A DNA stretch of 64,000 nucleotides from JBGQOG01 sp052113705 (GTDB lineage Bacteria > Pseudomonadota > Alphaproteobacteria > Rhodobacterales > Rhodobacteraceae), in assembly GCF_052113705.1 (NCBI RefSeq), contig NZ_JBGQOG010000002.1:248001-312000 (forward strand), written 5' to 3'. This document shows, piece after piece, positions 50,015 to 58,694 of the stretch. The stretch's first letter is position 1. Every line of letters starts with the position of its first letter. A program made the translations under genes and the position numbers. The notes beneath the pieces were generated by a model. The model made no database searches, was not told the DNA's origin, and saw only the letters and a program-made list of their open reading frames with translations.

Positions 50015-51625
50015 TCAGACCTCGGCCTCCTCTTCGCCGTCTTCAGCTTCTGTCTCGCCAGCCAGTTCCGACGGATCGACCCAGCCCAGCTGAACCCGCG
50101 CCGTCATGATCAGTTGCTGCGCTTCTTCCAGGCTCATCTCGAATTTCTCGAGAATCCCCTCGTCTTTCACCCGGGCGCCGTTGACCGTGGTCCAGCCGCC
50201 GGCCAGCTCCCAGTCGGCGCAGGTGGCAAAGTCTTCCAGCGTCTTCACATCGTCTTTCGCCAGCGCTTCGATCATCTGCGGGGTCAGACCGTCGAAATCG
50301 AACAGGCTGTCCTCGACGCCCAAGGCACGGGCGGCTTCGGTGGCCTTGCGGTTCAACTCTTCGATGTGATCACGGGCACGGGCCTGCAGTTCAGAAGCGG
50401 TGCCATCATCCACGCCGTCGATCGCCAGCAGCTCGTCCAGATCGACATAGGCGACCTCTTCGAGGCTGGTAAAGCCCTCGGCCACCAGAAGTTGGGCAAA
50501 GAACTCGTCCAGATCAAGGGCGTCGACGAACAATTTCGTCCGCTCGGCAAATTCGGCCTGACGGCGGCTCGATTCCTCGGCCTCGGTCAGGATGTCGATG
50601 TCGAGCCCGGTCAGCTGGCTGGCCAGACGCACGTTCTGGCCGCGACGGCCAATGGCGAGGCTCAGCTGCTCATCGGGCACCACGACTTCGATCTTGCCGG
50701 CTTCTTCGTCGATCACCACTTTGGCCACTTCGGCCGGCTGCAGCGCGTTGACGAGGAAGGTCGCCTGATCGGCGTTCCACGGAATGATGTCGATTTTCTC
50801 GCCCTGCAACTCGCCGACAACGGCCTGCACACGGCTGCCGCGCATGCCGACGCAGGCGCCGACCGGATCGATCGAGCTGTCATTGGAGATCACGGCGATT
50901 TTCGCGCGCGAACCCGGGTCGCGGGCCACGGCCTTGATCTCGATGATGCCGTCATAAATCTCCGGCACTTCCATCTTGAACAGCTCGGCCATGAACTGCG
51001 GGTCGGTCCGAGACAGGAAGACCTGCGGGCCCCGCGCTTCGCGGCGCACGTCCTTGATATAGGCGCGGATGCGGTCGTTCGGGCGATAGCTTTCGCGGCC
51101 GATTTTCTCGTTGCGGCGCAGGATGGCTTCGCCCCGACCGATATCGACGATCAGGTTGCCATATTCCTCGCGCTTGACCACGCCATTGATGATCGTGCCC
51201 TTGCGGTCCTTGAATTCGTCGAACTGACGATCGCGCTCGGCTTCGCGCACCTTTTGCAAGATGACCTGCTTGGCGCTTTGCGCGGCAATCCGGCCCAGCT
51301 CAACCGGCGGCACTTCGTCGATGATCTCATCGCCCAGCTGCGGGTCGGCCAGATATTGTTTGGCCTGTTTCACCGTGACTTCGGCCTGATAATTCTCGAC
51401 CGCTTCATCTTCCACCACGGTACGCACGCGGGTGAATTTCGCCCGGCCGGTCTTGCGGTCGATGGTCACGCGAATGTCCATCTCGGCGCCGTAGCGCGAT
51501 TTGGCAGCGCGCGCGAGGCTGTCTTCCATCGCCTGGATCACAAGCTCCGGGTCGATCATCTTCTCGCGGGCAACGGCTTCGGCCGTTTGCAGCAGTTCAA
51601 GCTGGTTGGCTGAGGTGATTGCCAT
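50015..51625 (-). CDS. nusA: Transcription termination/antitermination factor NusA
   Basis: A 536-residue RNA polymerase-binding factor. The N-terminal polymerase-binding domain (1-130) starts MAITSANQLELLQTAEAVAREK. The S1 domain (about 135-200, GTIINGVVKREEYGNLIVDIG) and two KH domains (DPVGACVGMRGSRVQAVVGEL; LAIGRRGQNVRLASQLTG) follow. Two acidic helix-hairpin-helix repeats make up the C-terminus. It is 3 bp downstream of rimP and 17 bp before rnpM. Confidence 0.97.
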   Translation of the reverse strand: MAITSANQLELLQTAEAVAREKMIDPELVIQAMEDSLARAAKSRYGAEMDIRVTIDRKTGRAKFTRVRTVVEDEAVENYQAEVTVKQAKQYLADPQLGDEIIDEVPPVELGRIAAQSAKQVILQKVREAERDRQFDEFKDRKGTIINGVVKREEYGNLIVDIGRGEAILRRNEKIGRESYRPNDRIRAYIKDVRREARGPQVFLSRTDPQFMAELFKMEVPEIYDGIIEIKAVARDPGSRAKIAVISNDSSIDPVGACVGMRGSRVQAVVGELQGEKIDIIPWNADQATFLVNALQPAEVAKVVIDEEAGKIEVVVPDEQLSLAIGRRGQNVRLASQLTGLDIDILTEAEESSRRQAEFAERTKLFVDALDLDEFFAQLLVAEGFTSLEEVAYVDLDELLAIDGVDDGTASELQARARDHIEELNRKATEAARALGVEDSLFDFDGLTPQMIEALAKDDVKTLEDFATCADWELAGGWTTVNGARVKDEGILEKFEMSLEEAQQLIMTARVQLGWVDPSELAGETEAEDGEEEAEV

Positions 51626-51628
51626 GGG

Positions 51629-52240
51629 TCACGCCTCCTGGGACGGGTCAGATTCGGGGGACGGGTCGGATTCGGTGTCAGTCTCGAATTCGGTTTCGAT
51701 GTCATCGGGCATGTCTTCGTCGACCACGCCGGATTCCTTGCGCTGGCGCAGCATTTCCGCGATCAGCTCATCGGTCAGCACCAGCTTGGCATCGACCAGC
51801 CAGTCGAACTCCAGCCCGACGGTGCCTTCTTCGATGTTGATCAGCACTTCGGTGCCCTCGGTGCCGACCAGAATGCCTTTGAACCGCTTGCGCCCGTCAA
51901 TCTGGCCTTCGGTCTCGATGCGGGCTTCATAGCCTTCCCACATGTCGAAGTCTTTCAGACGGGTCAGCGGCCGGTCGATGCCGGGCGAAGAGACTTCGAG
52001 GTGATAATTATCCTCGATCGGGTCTTCGACATCCAGCACCGCCGAGACGGCGGTGGAGATTTTGGCGCAATCATCGACGTTGATGCCGCCCTCGGGCCGG
52101 TCGGCCATGATCTGCAGGGTCTTGGTCAGCCCGCCCATCAGGCGGATGCGTACCAGCTCGTATCCCAGGCCTTCAATGGCAGGGGTGACAATCTCGGCCA
52201 GGCGCCGGTCGATGGCGGTCTTGGCGATCAGGTCGGTCAT
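51629..52240 (-). CDS. rimP: Ribosome maturation factor RimP
   Basis: A 203-residue factor for 30S subunit assembly. The N-terminal domain (1-80) includes GYELVRIRLMGG and SVDDCAKISTAVSAVLDVED-like residues; the Sm-like domain contains YHLEVSSPGIDRPLTRLKDF near 82. The last about 30 residues are an acidic tail (DPSPESDPSQEA) encoded partly by an 18-bp direct repeat at 51641-51676. It is the first gene of the rimP-nusA-rnpM-infB operon. Confidence 0.95.
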   Translation of the reverse strand: MTDLIAKTAIDRRLAEIVTPAIEGLGYELVRIRLMGGLTKTLQIMADRPEGGINVDDCAKISTAVSAVLDVEDPIEDNYHLEVSSPGIDRPLTRLKDFDMWEGYEARIETEGQIDGRKRFKGILVGTEGTEVLINIEEGTVGLEFDWLVDAKLVLTDELIAEMLRQRKESGVVDEDMPDDIETEFETDTESDPSPESDPSQEA

Positions 52241-52260
52241 GTTTCCGATCCTTCAATAAC

Positions 52261-52285
52261 AAAAAACGGGCCGTCGCGGCCCGTT
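52261..52285 (-). terminator. Intrinsic terminator of pip
   Basis: On the minus strand AACGGGCC-gcgac-GGCCCGTT is followed by a TTTT run. It ends the pip transcript about 100 bp after its stop, just ahead of rimP. Confidence 0.88.
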
Positions 52286-52379
52286 GATCTTTCCCGGTGG
52301 GCCGGTGAAGTTTCCCTCACCCGCGCCGCTGTTGAAGGGCATATAGGCCAAACCGCCCGGCAACGCAAGGCTGCTGTTT

Positions 52380-53351
52380 TCAGCCGCGCAAAGCGTCCAT
52401 CACCCGCACCAGTTCGGCGCTGATCCGCGGCTCGGACAGCGCATGGCCCGAGGCGCCGATCAGCCGCAGATCGCAGCGCGCCCAGCCCTGCGCCAGCCGC
52501 CAGGCGGAATGGGGCGGGCAGATCATATCCAGCCGCCCCTGCACGATGGTGGCGGGGATATGCTCAATCCGGTGCCGGTCGCGCAGGATCTGCCCGTCCT
52601 CCTCCAGAAACGCCTTGTGGGTGAAATAATGGTTCTCCAGCCGGGCAAAGGCGCGGGCATAATCGGGCGGCGCCTCGCCGACCATGCCGTCAAACTCCAC
52701 CGAGGCCAGCGCGTTCTCCCATTGCGCCCAGGCCCGGCCAAAGCGCGCCTCAATCGCGAAATCACCGCAAAAGAGCCGCTCATGATAGGCCGCAATCAGA
52801 TCACCGCGCTCTTCCTCGGGGATCATCTGGGTGAAGCGCTGCCACAGATCGGGGTAAAACACCCCGGCACCGCCGCCGTAGAACCAGTCCAGCTCGGACT
52901 GCATCGCCAGAAACACGCCGCGCAGCACCAGTTGCGTCACCCGGTCAGGATGCGTCTCGGCATAGAGCAGCGCCAGCGTCGCCCCCCAGCTGCCGCCAAA
53001 GACGTGCCAATCCTCGATCTCCAGCTCCTGCCGGATCACCTCGATATCCGCGATCAGATGCCAGGTGGTGTTGGCCAGCACGGTCGCATGCGGGCGCGAG
53101 CGGCCACAGCCGCGCTGATCAAACAGGATGACGCGGTAGAATTCGGGGTCGAAATAGCGCCGCATCGCCGGGCTGCAGCCGCCGCCCGGCCCGCCATGCA
53201 GCACGACCACCGGCTGGCCCTCGGGATTGCCCGATTGCTCGACATAAATCCGGTGGCCATCGCCCACCTCAAGCATCCTCTGATCGAAGGGCTCGATCAT
53301 CGGGTAAAGAAAGGCGCCTGATGCGCGCTTTTGCCCTGCGGTTCTGTCCAT
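52380..53351 (-). CDS. pip: Proline iminopeptidase
   Basis: An alpha/beta-hydrolase (323 residues) that removes N-terminal proline from peptides. The oxyanion region is VVVLHGGPGGGCSP near 48-61, the nucleophile Ser is in FGGSWGATLALLYAE near 119, and catalytic Asp and His are in QGRLDMICPP near 270 and GASGHALSEPRI near 299. The start at 53351 (MDRTAGQKRASG) is chosen because it fits the family length. It is divergent from ubiG. Confidence 0.95.
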   Translation of the reverse strand: MDRTAGQKRASGAFLYPMIEPFDQRMLEVGDGHRIYVEQSGNPEGQPVVVLHGGPGGGCSPAMRRYFDPEFYRVILFDQRGCGRSRPHATVLANTTWHLIADIEVIRQELEIEDWHVFGGSWGATLALLYAETHPDRVTQLVLRGVFLAMQSELDWFYGGGAGVFYPDLWQRFTQMIPEEERGDLIAAYHERLFCGDFAIEARFGRAWAQWENALASVEFDGMVGEAPPDYARAFARLENHYFTHKAFLEEDGQILRDRHRIEHIPATIVQGRLDMICPPHSAWRLAQGWARCDLRLIGASGHALSEPRISAELVRVMDALRG

Positions 53352-53424
53352 CCTCGGACTATATAACGCGAAAGAGGCGCCCGCCACGGTCAGGGTGCCC
53401 CCGGATGCAAGAAAGGTTCGCCCG

Positions 53425-54186
53425 ATGTCGCACGTTGCCGAAGACGCCACTTTGAATACCGTCGATCCCGCCGAAGTGGCGAAATTTGAGGCGATGGCCG
53501 CAGAATGGTGGGATCCTGCGGGCAAATTCAAACCCTTGCACATGCTGAACCCCTGTCGGCTTGACTATATCGTCACCCAGATCTGCGCCGAATTCGGCCG
53601 CGACCGCAGCGATGCGGCCCCTTTCGCCGGGCTGCGTCTGCTCGACATCGGCTGCGGCGGCGGGCTTTTGGCCGAGCCGATGGCGCGTCTCGGGGCCGAG
53701 GTGGTCGGCGCCGATGCTGCCGCGCGCAATATCCCGGTGGCGCGGCTGCATGCCGAGCAATCGGGGCTGACCATCGATTACCGCCACACCACCGCCGAGG
53801 CGATGGCGGCGGCGGGCGAGCGGTTCGACGTGGTGCTGAACATGGAAGTGGTCGAGCATGTAGCCGATCCGCAGGGCTTCACCACCACCTGTCAGGAACT
53901 GCTGAACCCCGGCGGCTTGATGATCTGCTCGACCCTGAACCGCACGCCGAAAAGCTTTGCGATGGCGATTGTCGGCGCGGAATGGGTGATGCGCTGGCTG
54001 CCGAAGGGCACGCATGAATGGTCGAAGTTCATCACGCCGGACGAACTTTACGGGCTGATCCGCACGGCAGGCCTCGATCCGGTGGACCGTCAGGGCATGG
54101 TGTTCAACCCGCTCGGCTGGTCCTGGAGCCTGTCGCCGCGCGATCTGTCGGTGAATTATGTCACCGCGAGCGTCAAACGCGCCTAA
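53425..54186 (+). CDS. ubiG: Ubiquinone biosynthesis O-methyltransferase
   Basis: SAM-dependent O-methyltransferase (253 residues) acting twice in ubiquinone synthesis. The N-terminal FEAMAAEWWDPAGKFKPLHMLNPCRLDYI is diagnostic. The SAM loop is LLDIGCGGGLLAEPMARLGAEVVGAD (about 75-100), and MEVVEHVADP and STLNRTPKSF follow. The ATG at 53425 follows GAAAGG. Its 3' end overlaps that of the converging MarR gene by a few bases. Confidence 0.96.
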   Translation: MSHVAEDATLNTVDPAEVAKFEAMAAEWWDPAGKFKPLHMLNPCRLDYIVTQICAEFGRDRSDAAPFAGLRLLDIGCGGGLLAEPMARLGAEVVGADAAARNIPVARLHAEQSGLTIDYRHTTAEAMAAAGERFDVVLNMEVVEHVADPQGFTTTCQELLNPGGLMICSTLNRTPKSFAMAIVGAEWVMRWLPKGTHEWSKFITPDELYGLIRTAGLDPVDRQGMVFNPLGWSWSLSPRDLSVNYVTASVKRA

Positions 54187-54626
54187 TCCTGCTCTTCCAG
54201 CCGCGCGCGCAATTCGCGCAGGACCGGCAGCGTGGCACGGACTTTATCGGTGCCGATGCCGCGCACCACATCGGCAATCAGCGGCATGAAGGCCGCCAGC
54301 GCCGCATCGCGCGCCGCTTTCCCCGCCGGGCTGATCGAGACGAATTTGCGCCGCGCATCGTCCCAATCGGGGCGGATATGCACATGCCCGGCCCATTCCA
54401 GCTTGGAGAGCGTGTTGGTCATCGCGCCGCGGGTGACGTGAAAAATGGCGGCCAGCTGCGCGGGCGTCCGCTCTTCACCCGCATGGGCCAGATGGTTCAG
54501 CACGGAAAAATGCGAAATTTCCATGCCCTTGGGCAAAGCCCGGCTGATGCGGTTGCGCGCCAGCTGATCGGCCATGAAGACCTCGGAAAACAGCGCGGCG
54601 GCGAGGGTATCGGCAACTTCGACCAT
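54183..54626 (-). CDS. MarR-family transcriptional regulator
   Basis: A 147-residue winged-helix protein. The recognition region is TPAQLAAIFHVTRGAMTNTLSKLEWAGHV (about 54-82), followed by the wing RPDWDDARRKFVSIS. The start MVEVADTLAA lies 1 bp after the stop of the amidase gene, so it is co-transcribed with it and with grxC. No cysteine occurs at the OhrR position, so a peroxide-sensor role is not indicated. Target unknown. Confidence 0.88.
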   Translation of the reverse strand: MVEVADTLAAALFSEVFMADQLARNRISRALPKGMEISHFSVLNHLAHAGEERTPAQLAAIFHVTRGAMTNTLSKLEWAGHVHIRPDWDDARRKFVSISPAGKAARDAALAAFMPLIADVVRGIGTDKVRATLPVLRELRARLEEQD

Positions 54627-54627
54627 C

Positions 54628-55473
54628 TCAGAGCGCCCCGGTTTCGGGCGCGGCGAACGGCCGGTCATGCGCCAGCGAGGGCACCCGGGCGCGGGCGGCG
54701 CTGACAGCGGCGGGATCGAGATCGACATAGCTCACGCCGGGTTCGGTGCCGCCATCCACCAAAACCTCGCCCCAGGGCGACACGGCCAGCGAATGCCCAT
54801 AGCTCCGCCGGGCGCGGCCCTGATGCGCGGCATGGGTGCCGCATTGCGCGGGCGCCAGCACATAGGCGCCGTTCTCGATCGCCCGGGCGCGCAGGAGCAC
54901 CTCCCAATGCGCAGCACCGGTGGTGTCGTTGAAGGCGGCGGGCACGGTCAGGATGCTCGCGCCGCCCTGTGCGAGCGTGCGAAAAAGCTGCGGGAAGCGC
55001 AGATCATAGCAGACCGCCATCCCCAAAGTGCCAAAGGGCGTTTCCGCCAGCACCGCACGGTCGCCGGGCCGGTAGCCCGAGGATTCGCGGTATTGCTCGG
55101 TCGGCGAGACATCCACGTCGAACATGTGGATCTTGTCGTAGCTGGCGGCAATGCTGCCGTCCGGCGCGATCAGAAAGCTGCGGTTGGCAAAGCGGCCATC
55201 GGCGTCATCGGTCTTCAGCGCGAGGCTGCCGATCAACAGCCAGATGCCCAGATCCGCGGCTTCGGTCCGTAACGCGGCCAGGGTCTGATCTGTCGCCTGA
55301 TCCTGCAGCACGGCGCGCTGATGCGCCCGGTCCGAGGACAGGATATTGGTGCATTCCGGCGTCAGCACGAAACCCGCCCCACCCGCCGCCGCCGCGCGCA
55401 CCAGGGCGCGGGTGGCGGACAGGTTGGCCACGGGATCGTCCGAAACGGAAAGCTGGATCAGACCGGCGCGCAT
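54628..55473 (-). CDS. Carbon-nitrogen hydrolase (Nit/omega-amidase family)
   Basis: A 281-residue nitrilase-superfamily amidase. The catalytic triad is visible: Glu in LTPECTNIL near 40, Lys in YDKIHMFDVD near 113 and Cys in GMAVCYDLRFPQLF near 152. Closest to the Nit1/Nit2 branch, which in other organisms repairs deaminated glutathione or hydrolyses omega-amides. The glutaredoxin gene 3 bp upstream makes a glutathione-related role attractive (inference). Confidence 0.9.
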   Translation of the reverse strand: MRAGLIQLSVSDDPVANLSATRALVRAAAAGGAGFVLTPECTNILSSDRAHQRAVLQDQATDQTLAALRTEAADLGIWLLIGSLALKTDDADGRFANRSFLIAPDGSIAASYDKIHMFDVDVSPTEQYRESSGYRPGDRAVLAETPFGTLGMAVCYDLRFPQLFRTLAQGGASILTVPAAFNDTTGAAHWEVLLRARAIENGAYVLAPAQCGTHAAHQGRARRSYGHSLAVSPWGEVLVDGGTEPGVSYVDLDPAAVSAARARVPSLAHDRPFAAPETGAL

Positions 55474-55476
55474 GGC

Positions 55477-55731
55477 TCAGGCGGCCAGCATCGGGTCAAG
55501 CTTGCCCGCGGCATCCAGCGCATGCAGATCATCGCAGCCGCCCACATGCGTGCCGCCAATGAAAATCTGCGGCACCGAGCGGCGACCGGCGCGGGCGGTC
55601 ATCGCCTCGCGGATCGCGGGATCGGCGCCCACATCGGTTTCTTCATAGCTAACACCTTTGGATTGCAGCAACTTTTTTGCGGCAATGCAATAGGGGCAGG
55701 TCTGGGTGGTGTAAATCTCAACGCGCGGCAT
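55477..55731 (-). CDS. grxC: Glutaredoxin 3
   Basis: An 84-residue dithiol glutaredoxin with active site CPYC (12-15), cis-proline SVPQIFIGG (about 52-60) and GGCDDLHALD at the glutathione-binding end. Uses glutathione to reduce disulfides. It is the first gene of a run continuing into the amidase and the MarR regulator with gaps of 1-3 bp. Confidence 0.96.
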   Translation of the reverse strand: MPRVEIYTTQTCPYCIAAKKLLQSKGVSYEETDVGADPAIREAMTARAGRRSVPQIFIGGTHVGGCDDLHALDAAGKLDPMLAA

Positions 55732-55767
55732 GCGGGGTTCCTTTGTTTGGCCGGGACTATTACGGAT

Positions 55768-56517
55768 TTAGGCATCCTTCGCAACGCGTGCCAGTACCAG
55801 CACCGAAACATCTCGCGCCCCGGCCGCCAGACAGGCGTCGGTTGCCGCCGCCAATGTGGCCCCCGAGGTCAGCACATCATCGACCAGAAGCACCCGTGCC
55901 CCGGTCAGCGCCGCCGCCCGCCTGGGGGTGACGCGGATCGCCGCCTCCAGATTGGCAAAGCGGGCCTCACGGTCGCGCCCTTCCTGGCTGGGGGTGGCGC
56001 GGGTGCGGGTCAGCAGGTCAGGGATATGCCGCAGCCCCGTGTGGCGCGCCAATGCCGCCGCCAGCAGCGCCGATTGGTTATAGCGCCGCTTGACCAGCCG
56101 CCAGCGGTGCAGCGGCACCGGCACCACGAGCAGATCCGGCACCAAAAGCGGCCCGGCCGCGCGCTCCATCCAGCCCGCGAGCGGCGGCACCAGATCCAGC
56201 CGGTCGCCATGTTTCAGCGCCAGCACCAGCCGCCGCCCGGCGCCGGTATAGAGGAGCGCCGCGCGCCCTTGCCGCCAGGGGCGTGGCGTGCGCAGGCAAT
56301 CGTCGCAATGTTCGGGCCGCCCCTCGTCCTCGCCCGGCAAGGGCGCGCCGCAGAGGTCGCAGACAAGGCCGGTCAAAAACACCGTCTCGCGCCAGCAGTC
56401 GGGGCAGAGGCCGTGATCGCTGGTCACCTCTGCCCCGCAGGCCAGACATTGCGGCGGCAGGATACCGCGCAGCGCCCCTAGCATCCGCCGCCGGGCTTCC
56501 CTAAATAGCGATGTCAT
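55768..56517 (-). CDS. comF: ComF-family double zinc-ribbon phosphoribosyltransferase-like protein
   Basis: A 249-residue protein. Two CxxC zinc-ribbon pairs (CLACG...CPDC and CDLCG...CDDC, about 26-82) precede a phosphoribosyltransferase fold containing VVPVPLHRWRLVKRRYNQSALLA and the PRPP loop VLLVDDVLTSGATLAAA near 213. ComF takes part in DNA uptake; in R. capsulatus it is required for receiving gene transfer agent DNA. The start at 56517 follows AAGGA. A Met 11 codons later (56484) is possible and would remove the overlap with the divergent methyltransferase start. Confidence 0.93.
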   Translation of the reverse strand: MTSLFREARRRMLGALRGILPPQCLACGAEVTSDHGLCPDCWRETVFLTGLVCDLCGAPLPGEDEGRPEHCDDCLRTPRPWRQGRAALLYTGAGRRLVLALKHGDRLDLVPPLAGWMERAAGPLLVPDLLVVPVPLHRWRLVKRRYNQSALLAAALARHTGLRHIPDLLTRTRATPSQEGRDREARFANLEAAIRVTPRRAAALTGARVLLVDDVLTSGATLAAATDACLAAGARDVSVLVLARVAKDA

Positions 56518-57334
56518 GAACACATCCTTGCCCCTGATCGACAGTGAAGCCCTTGCCCGCAATCGTGCCCGCGCGCGCGCCATCGGGCCAGCGCTATTTC
56601 TGCATGAGGAAGCGGCGGAGGAAATCGCCGAGCGGCTCGCGGATATCAAACGCGATTTTACCGCCGCCGCCGTCATCACCGCTTTCCCGGAGCCTTGGCT
56701 GGCGATCCTGCCGGGCGCCACGATTGTGCCCGAGGCGGAACTGCTGGATCTGACGCCGGGCGCGCATGATCTGGTGGTGCATGCGATGGGGCTGCATTGG
56801 TCCAACGATCCGGTGGGGCAATTGGTGCAATCGCGCCGGGGGCTGCGCCCGGACGGGCTGTTCCTCGGCGTGATGCTGGGCGGGCAGACGCTGTCCGAAC
56901 TGCGCGCGGTGCTGGCCGAGGCCGAGGTGGCAGTTTCTGGCGGCCTCTCGCCCCGCGTGCTGCCGATGGGCGAGATCCGCGATCTGGGCGGGCTGTTGCA
57001 GCGCGCGGGCTTTGCGCTGCCGGTGGCCGATGCCAGCCTGCGCCGCGTCAGCTACCGCGATGCGCTGCATCTGATGGCCGATCTGCGCGCGATGGGCGAG
57101 GCGAATGCGCTGAGTCAGCGTTTGCGCCACGCCACCCGCCGTGCGGTGATCGCCGCCGCCGCCGCCCGCTATGCCGAGGCCTATCCCGAAGGCGAGGGCC
57201 GCATCCGCGCGAGTTTTGAGCTGATCTATCTCGCCGGTTGGGCGCCGCATGAAAGCCAGCAAAAACCCCTGCGCCCCGGCTCGGCGGTCAACCGGCTGGC
57301 CGCGGCGCTCGGGGCGGATGAAACCAAACTCTGA
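56516..57334 (+). CDS. SAM-dependent methyltransferase, NDUFAF5/BioC-like
   Basis: A 272-residue methyltransferase-fold protein. PLIDSEALARNRARAR at the N-terminus and AHDLVVHAMGLHWSNDPVGQLVQSRRGLRPDGLFLGVMLGG near 82-122 are typical of the alphaproteobacterial relatives of the complex I assembly factor NDUFAF5. The canonical glycine-rich SAM loop is weak here (AVITAFPEPWLA...), so activity cannot be assumed. Its start ATG overlaps the comF start codon on the other strand (CATG). No strong ribosome site is seen. Confidence 0.82.
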   Translation: MNTSLPLIDSEALARNRARARAIGPALFLHEEAAEEIAERLADIKRDFTAAAVITAFPEPWLAILPGATIVPEAELLDLTPGAHDLVVHAMGLHWSNDPVGQLVQSRRGLRPDGLFLGVMLGGQTLSELRAVLAEAEVAVSGGLSPRVLPMGEIRDLGGLLQRAGFALPVADASLRRVSYRDALHLMADLRAMGEANALSQRLRHATRRAVIAAAAARYAEAYPEGEGRIRASFELIYLAGWAPHESQQKPLRPGSAVNRLAAALGADETKL

Positions 57335-57346
57335 GCGGCGCGGGCC

Positions 57347-58693
57347 TCAGCCCAGCGCCGTCAGAAATCCCTTTGACCACCAATGCACGTCATGCGCCAC
57401 CAGCCCGGCCATCAGCGCGCTGTGCCGCTCGATCCGTTCGCGCTGCGACATGGCAAGCGCGGTCAGCATGGTGGTGGCCATCTGCTCAATGTCATGCGGG
57501 TTGATGATCAGCGCCTCGGGCATCTGCTCGGCGGCGCCTGCGAATTGCGACAGGATCAGCACACCCGGATCCTCGGGGTTCTGCGCCGCCACGAATTCCT
57601 TGGCCACGAGGTTCATCCCGTCCATCAGCGGCGTCACCAGCGCGACATCCGCCGCGCGGTAAAGCCCGGCCAACATCTCGCGCGGGACGGCGCGGTGGAT
57701 ATAGCGGATGGGATTCCAGCTGATATCGGCATGGGTGCCGTTGATCGAACCCGCCAGATGCTCCAGCTCCGCCCGGATATCGTCATAGGCCTGCACCCCC
57801 TCACGCGTCGGCGGTGAGATCTGCAACAGCGAGACATGTCGGTGCCAATCCTCATGCCGGTCGAGAAACTCGCCAAAGGCGCGGAAGCGTTGCGGCACGC
57901 CTTTGGAATAGTCCAGCCGGTCCACCCCGATCATCAGCCGCCGGTCGGCCTTGACGATGCCGGGCGGGAGTTTGTCGAATTCGACCTCGGCCAGGTTCTG
58001 AAATTCTGTCGCGTCGATGGCAATCGGGAAGGTGGCAATGCGCACCTGCCGCGCGCCCATGCGGGCGATCCCACCCGCCAGCTCGGTACCGCCGCCGAGT
58101 TCCACCATGGCGGCCAAAGCATTGCGGGTGTCGCGCTCGGCCTGCAGCCCCACAAGGTCATAGGCGGCCAGCCAGAAGCAAATCTCCTCACCATTCGGCA
58201 GTGCCTGCATGGCAAGCGGCGTCGGGAAGGGCGTGTGCAGGAAAAAGCCGATGCGGTTGGTGACGCCCAGATTGCGCAGCTCATGCGCCAGCGGGATCAG
58301 GTGGAAATCATGCACCCAGATCCGGTCATCGGGACGCAGGATCGCCACCAGCATCCGCGCGATGCGGCGGTTCACCGATTTATAGGCGGCCAGAAACTCG
58401 CTGCGGATGTCCATCAGATCGGTGCGGCCGTGAAACAGCGGCCAGAGCACCGAATTGGCGCAGCCCGCGTAATATTCCTCATTCTCCTGCGGCGAGAGGT
58501 CAAAGATCATCCGCGCGAAGGGGCCGCCCTCGACCGGGCGCAACGCCTCGACCGGGTCTTCGACCGGCTCGCCCGAGGAGCCGATCCAGAGACCACCGGT
58601 TTCGGTCAGCGCATCTTCGAGCGCCACCACCAGCCCGCCCGAGGGGTTGGGGCCAAGCGGGATGCGGTTCGACAGACAAATCAGCCGCGCCAT
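57347..58693 (-). CDS. otsA: Trehalose-6-phosphate synthase
   Basis: GT20 enzyme (448 residues) joining UDP-glucose and glucose-6-phosphate. Conserved parts are LICLSNRIPLGPNPSGGLVVALEDAL (4-29), IWVHDFHLIPLAHELR near 125, IGFFLHTPFPTP near 143, IGVDRLDYSKGVPQRFRAFGEFL near 243 and DGMNLVAKEFVAAQNPEDPGVLILSQFAG near 340. It starts 1 bp after the otsB stop. Makes trehalose as osmo- and desiccation protectant together with otsB. Confidence 0.97.
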   Translation of the reverse strand: MARLICLSNRIPLGPNPSGGLVVALEDALTETGGLWIGSSGEPVEDPVEALRPVEGGPFARMIFDLSPQENEEYYAGCANSVLWPLFHGRTDLMDIRSEFLAAYKSVNRRIARMLVAILRPDDRIWVHDFHLIPLAHELRNLGVTNRIGFFLHTPFPTPLAMQALPNGEEICFWLAAYDLVGLQAERDTRNALAAMVELGGGTELAGGIARMGARQVRIATFPIAIDATEFQNLAEVEFDKLPPGIVKADRRLMIGVDRLDYSKGVPQRFRAFGEFLDRHEDWHRHVSLLQISPPTREGVQAYDDIRAELEHLAGSINGTHADISWNPIRYIHRAVPREMLAGLYRAADVALVTPLMDGMNLVAKEFVAAQNPEDPGVLILSQFAGAAEQMPEALIINPHDIEQMATTMLTALAMSQRERIERHSALMAGLVAHDVHWWSKGFLTALG

Positions 58694-58694
58694 G

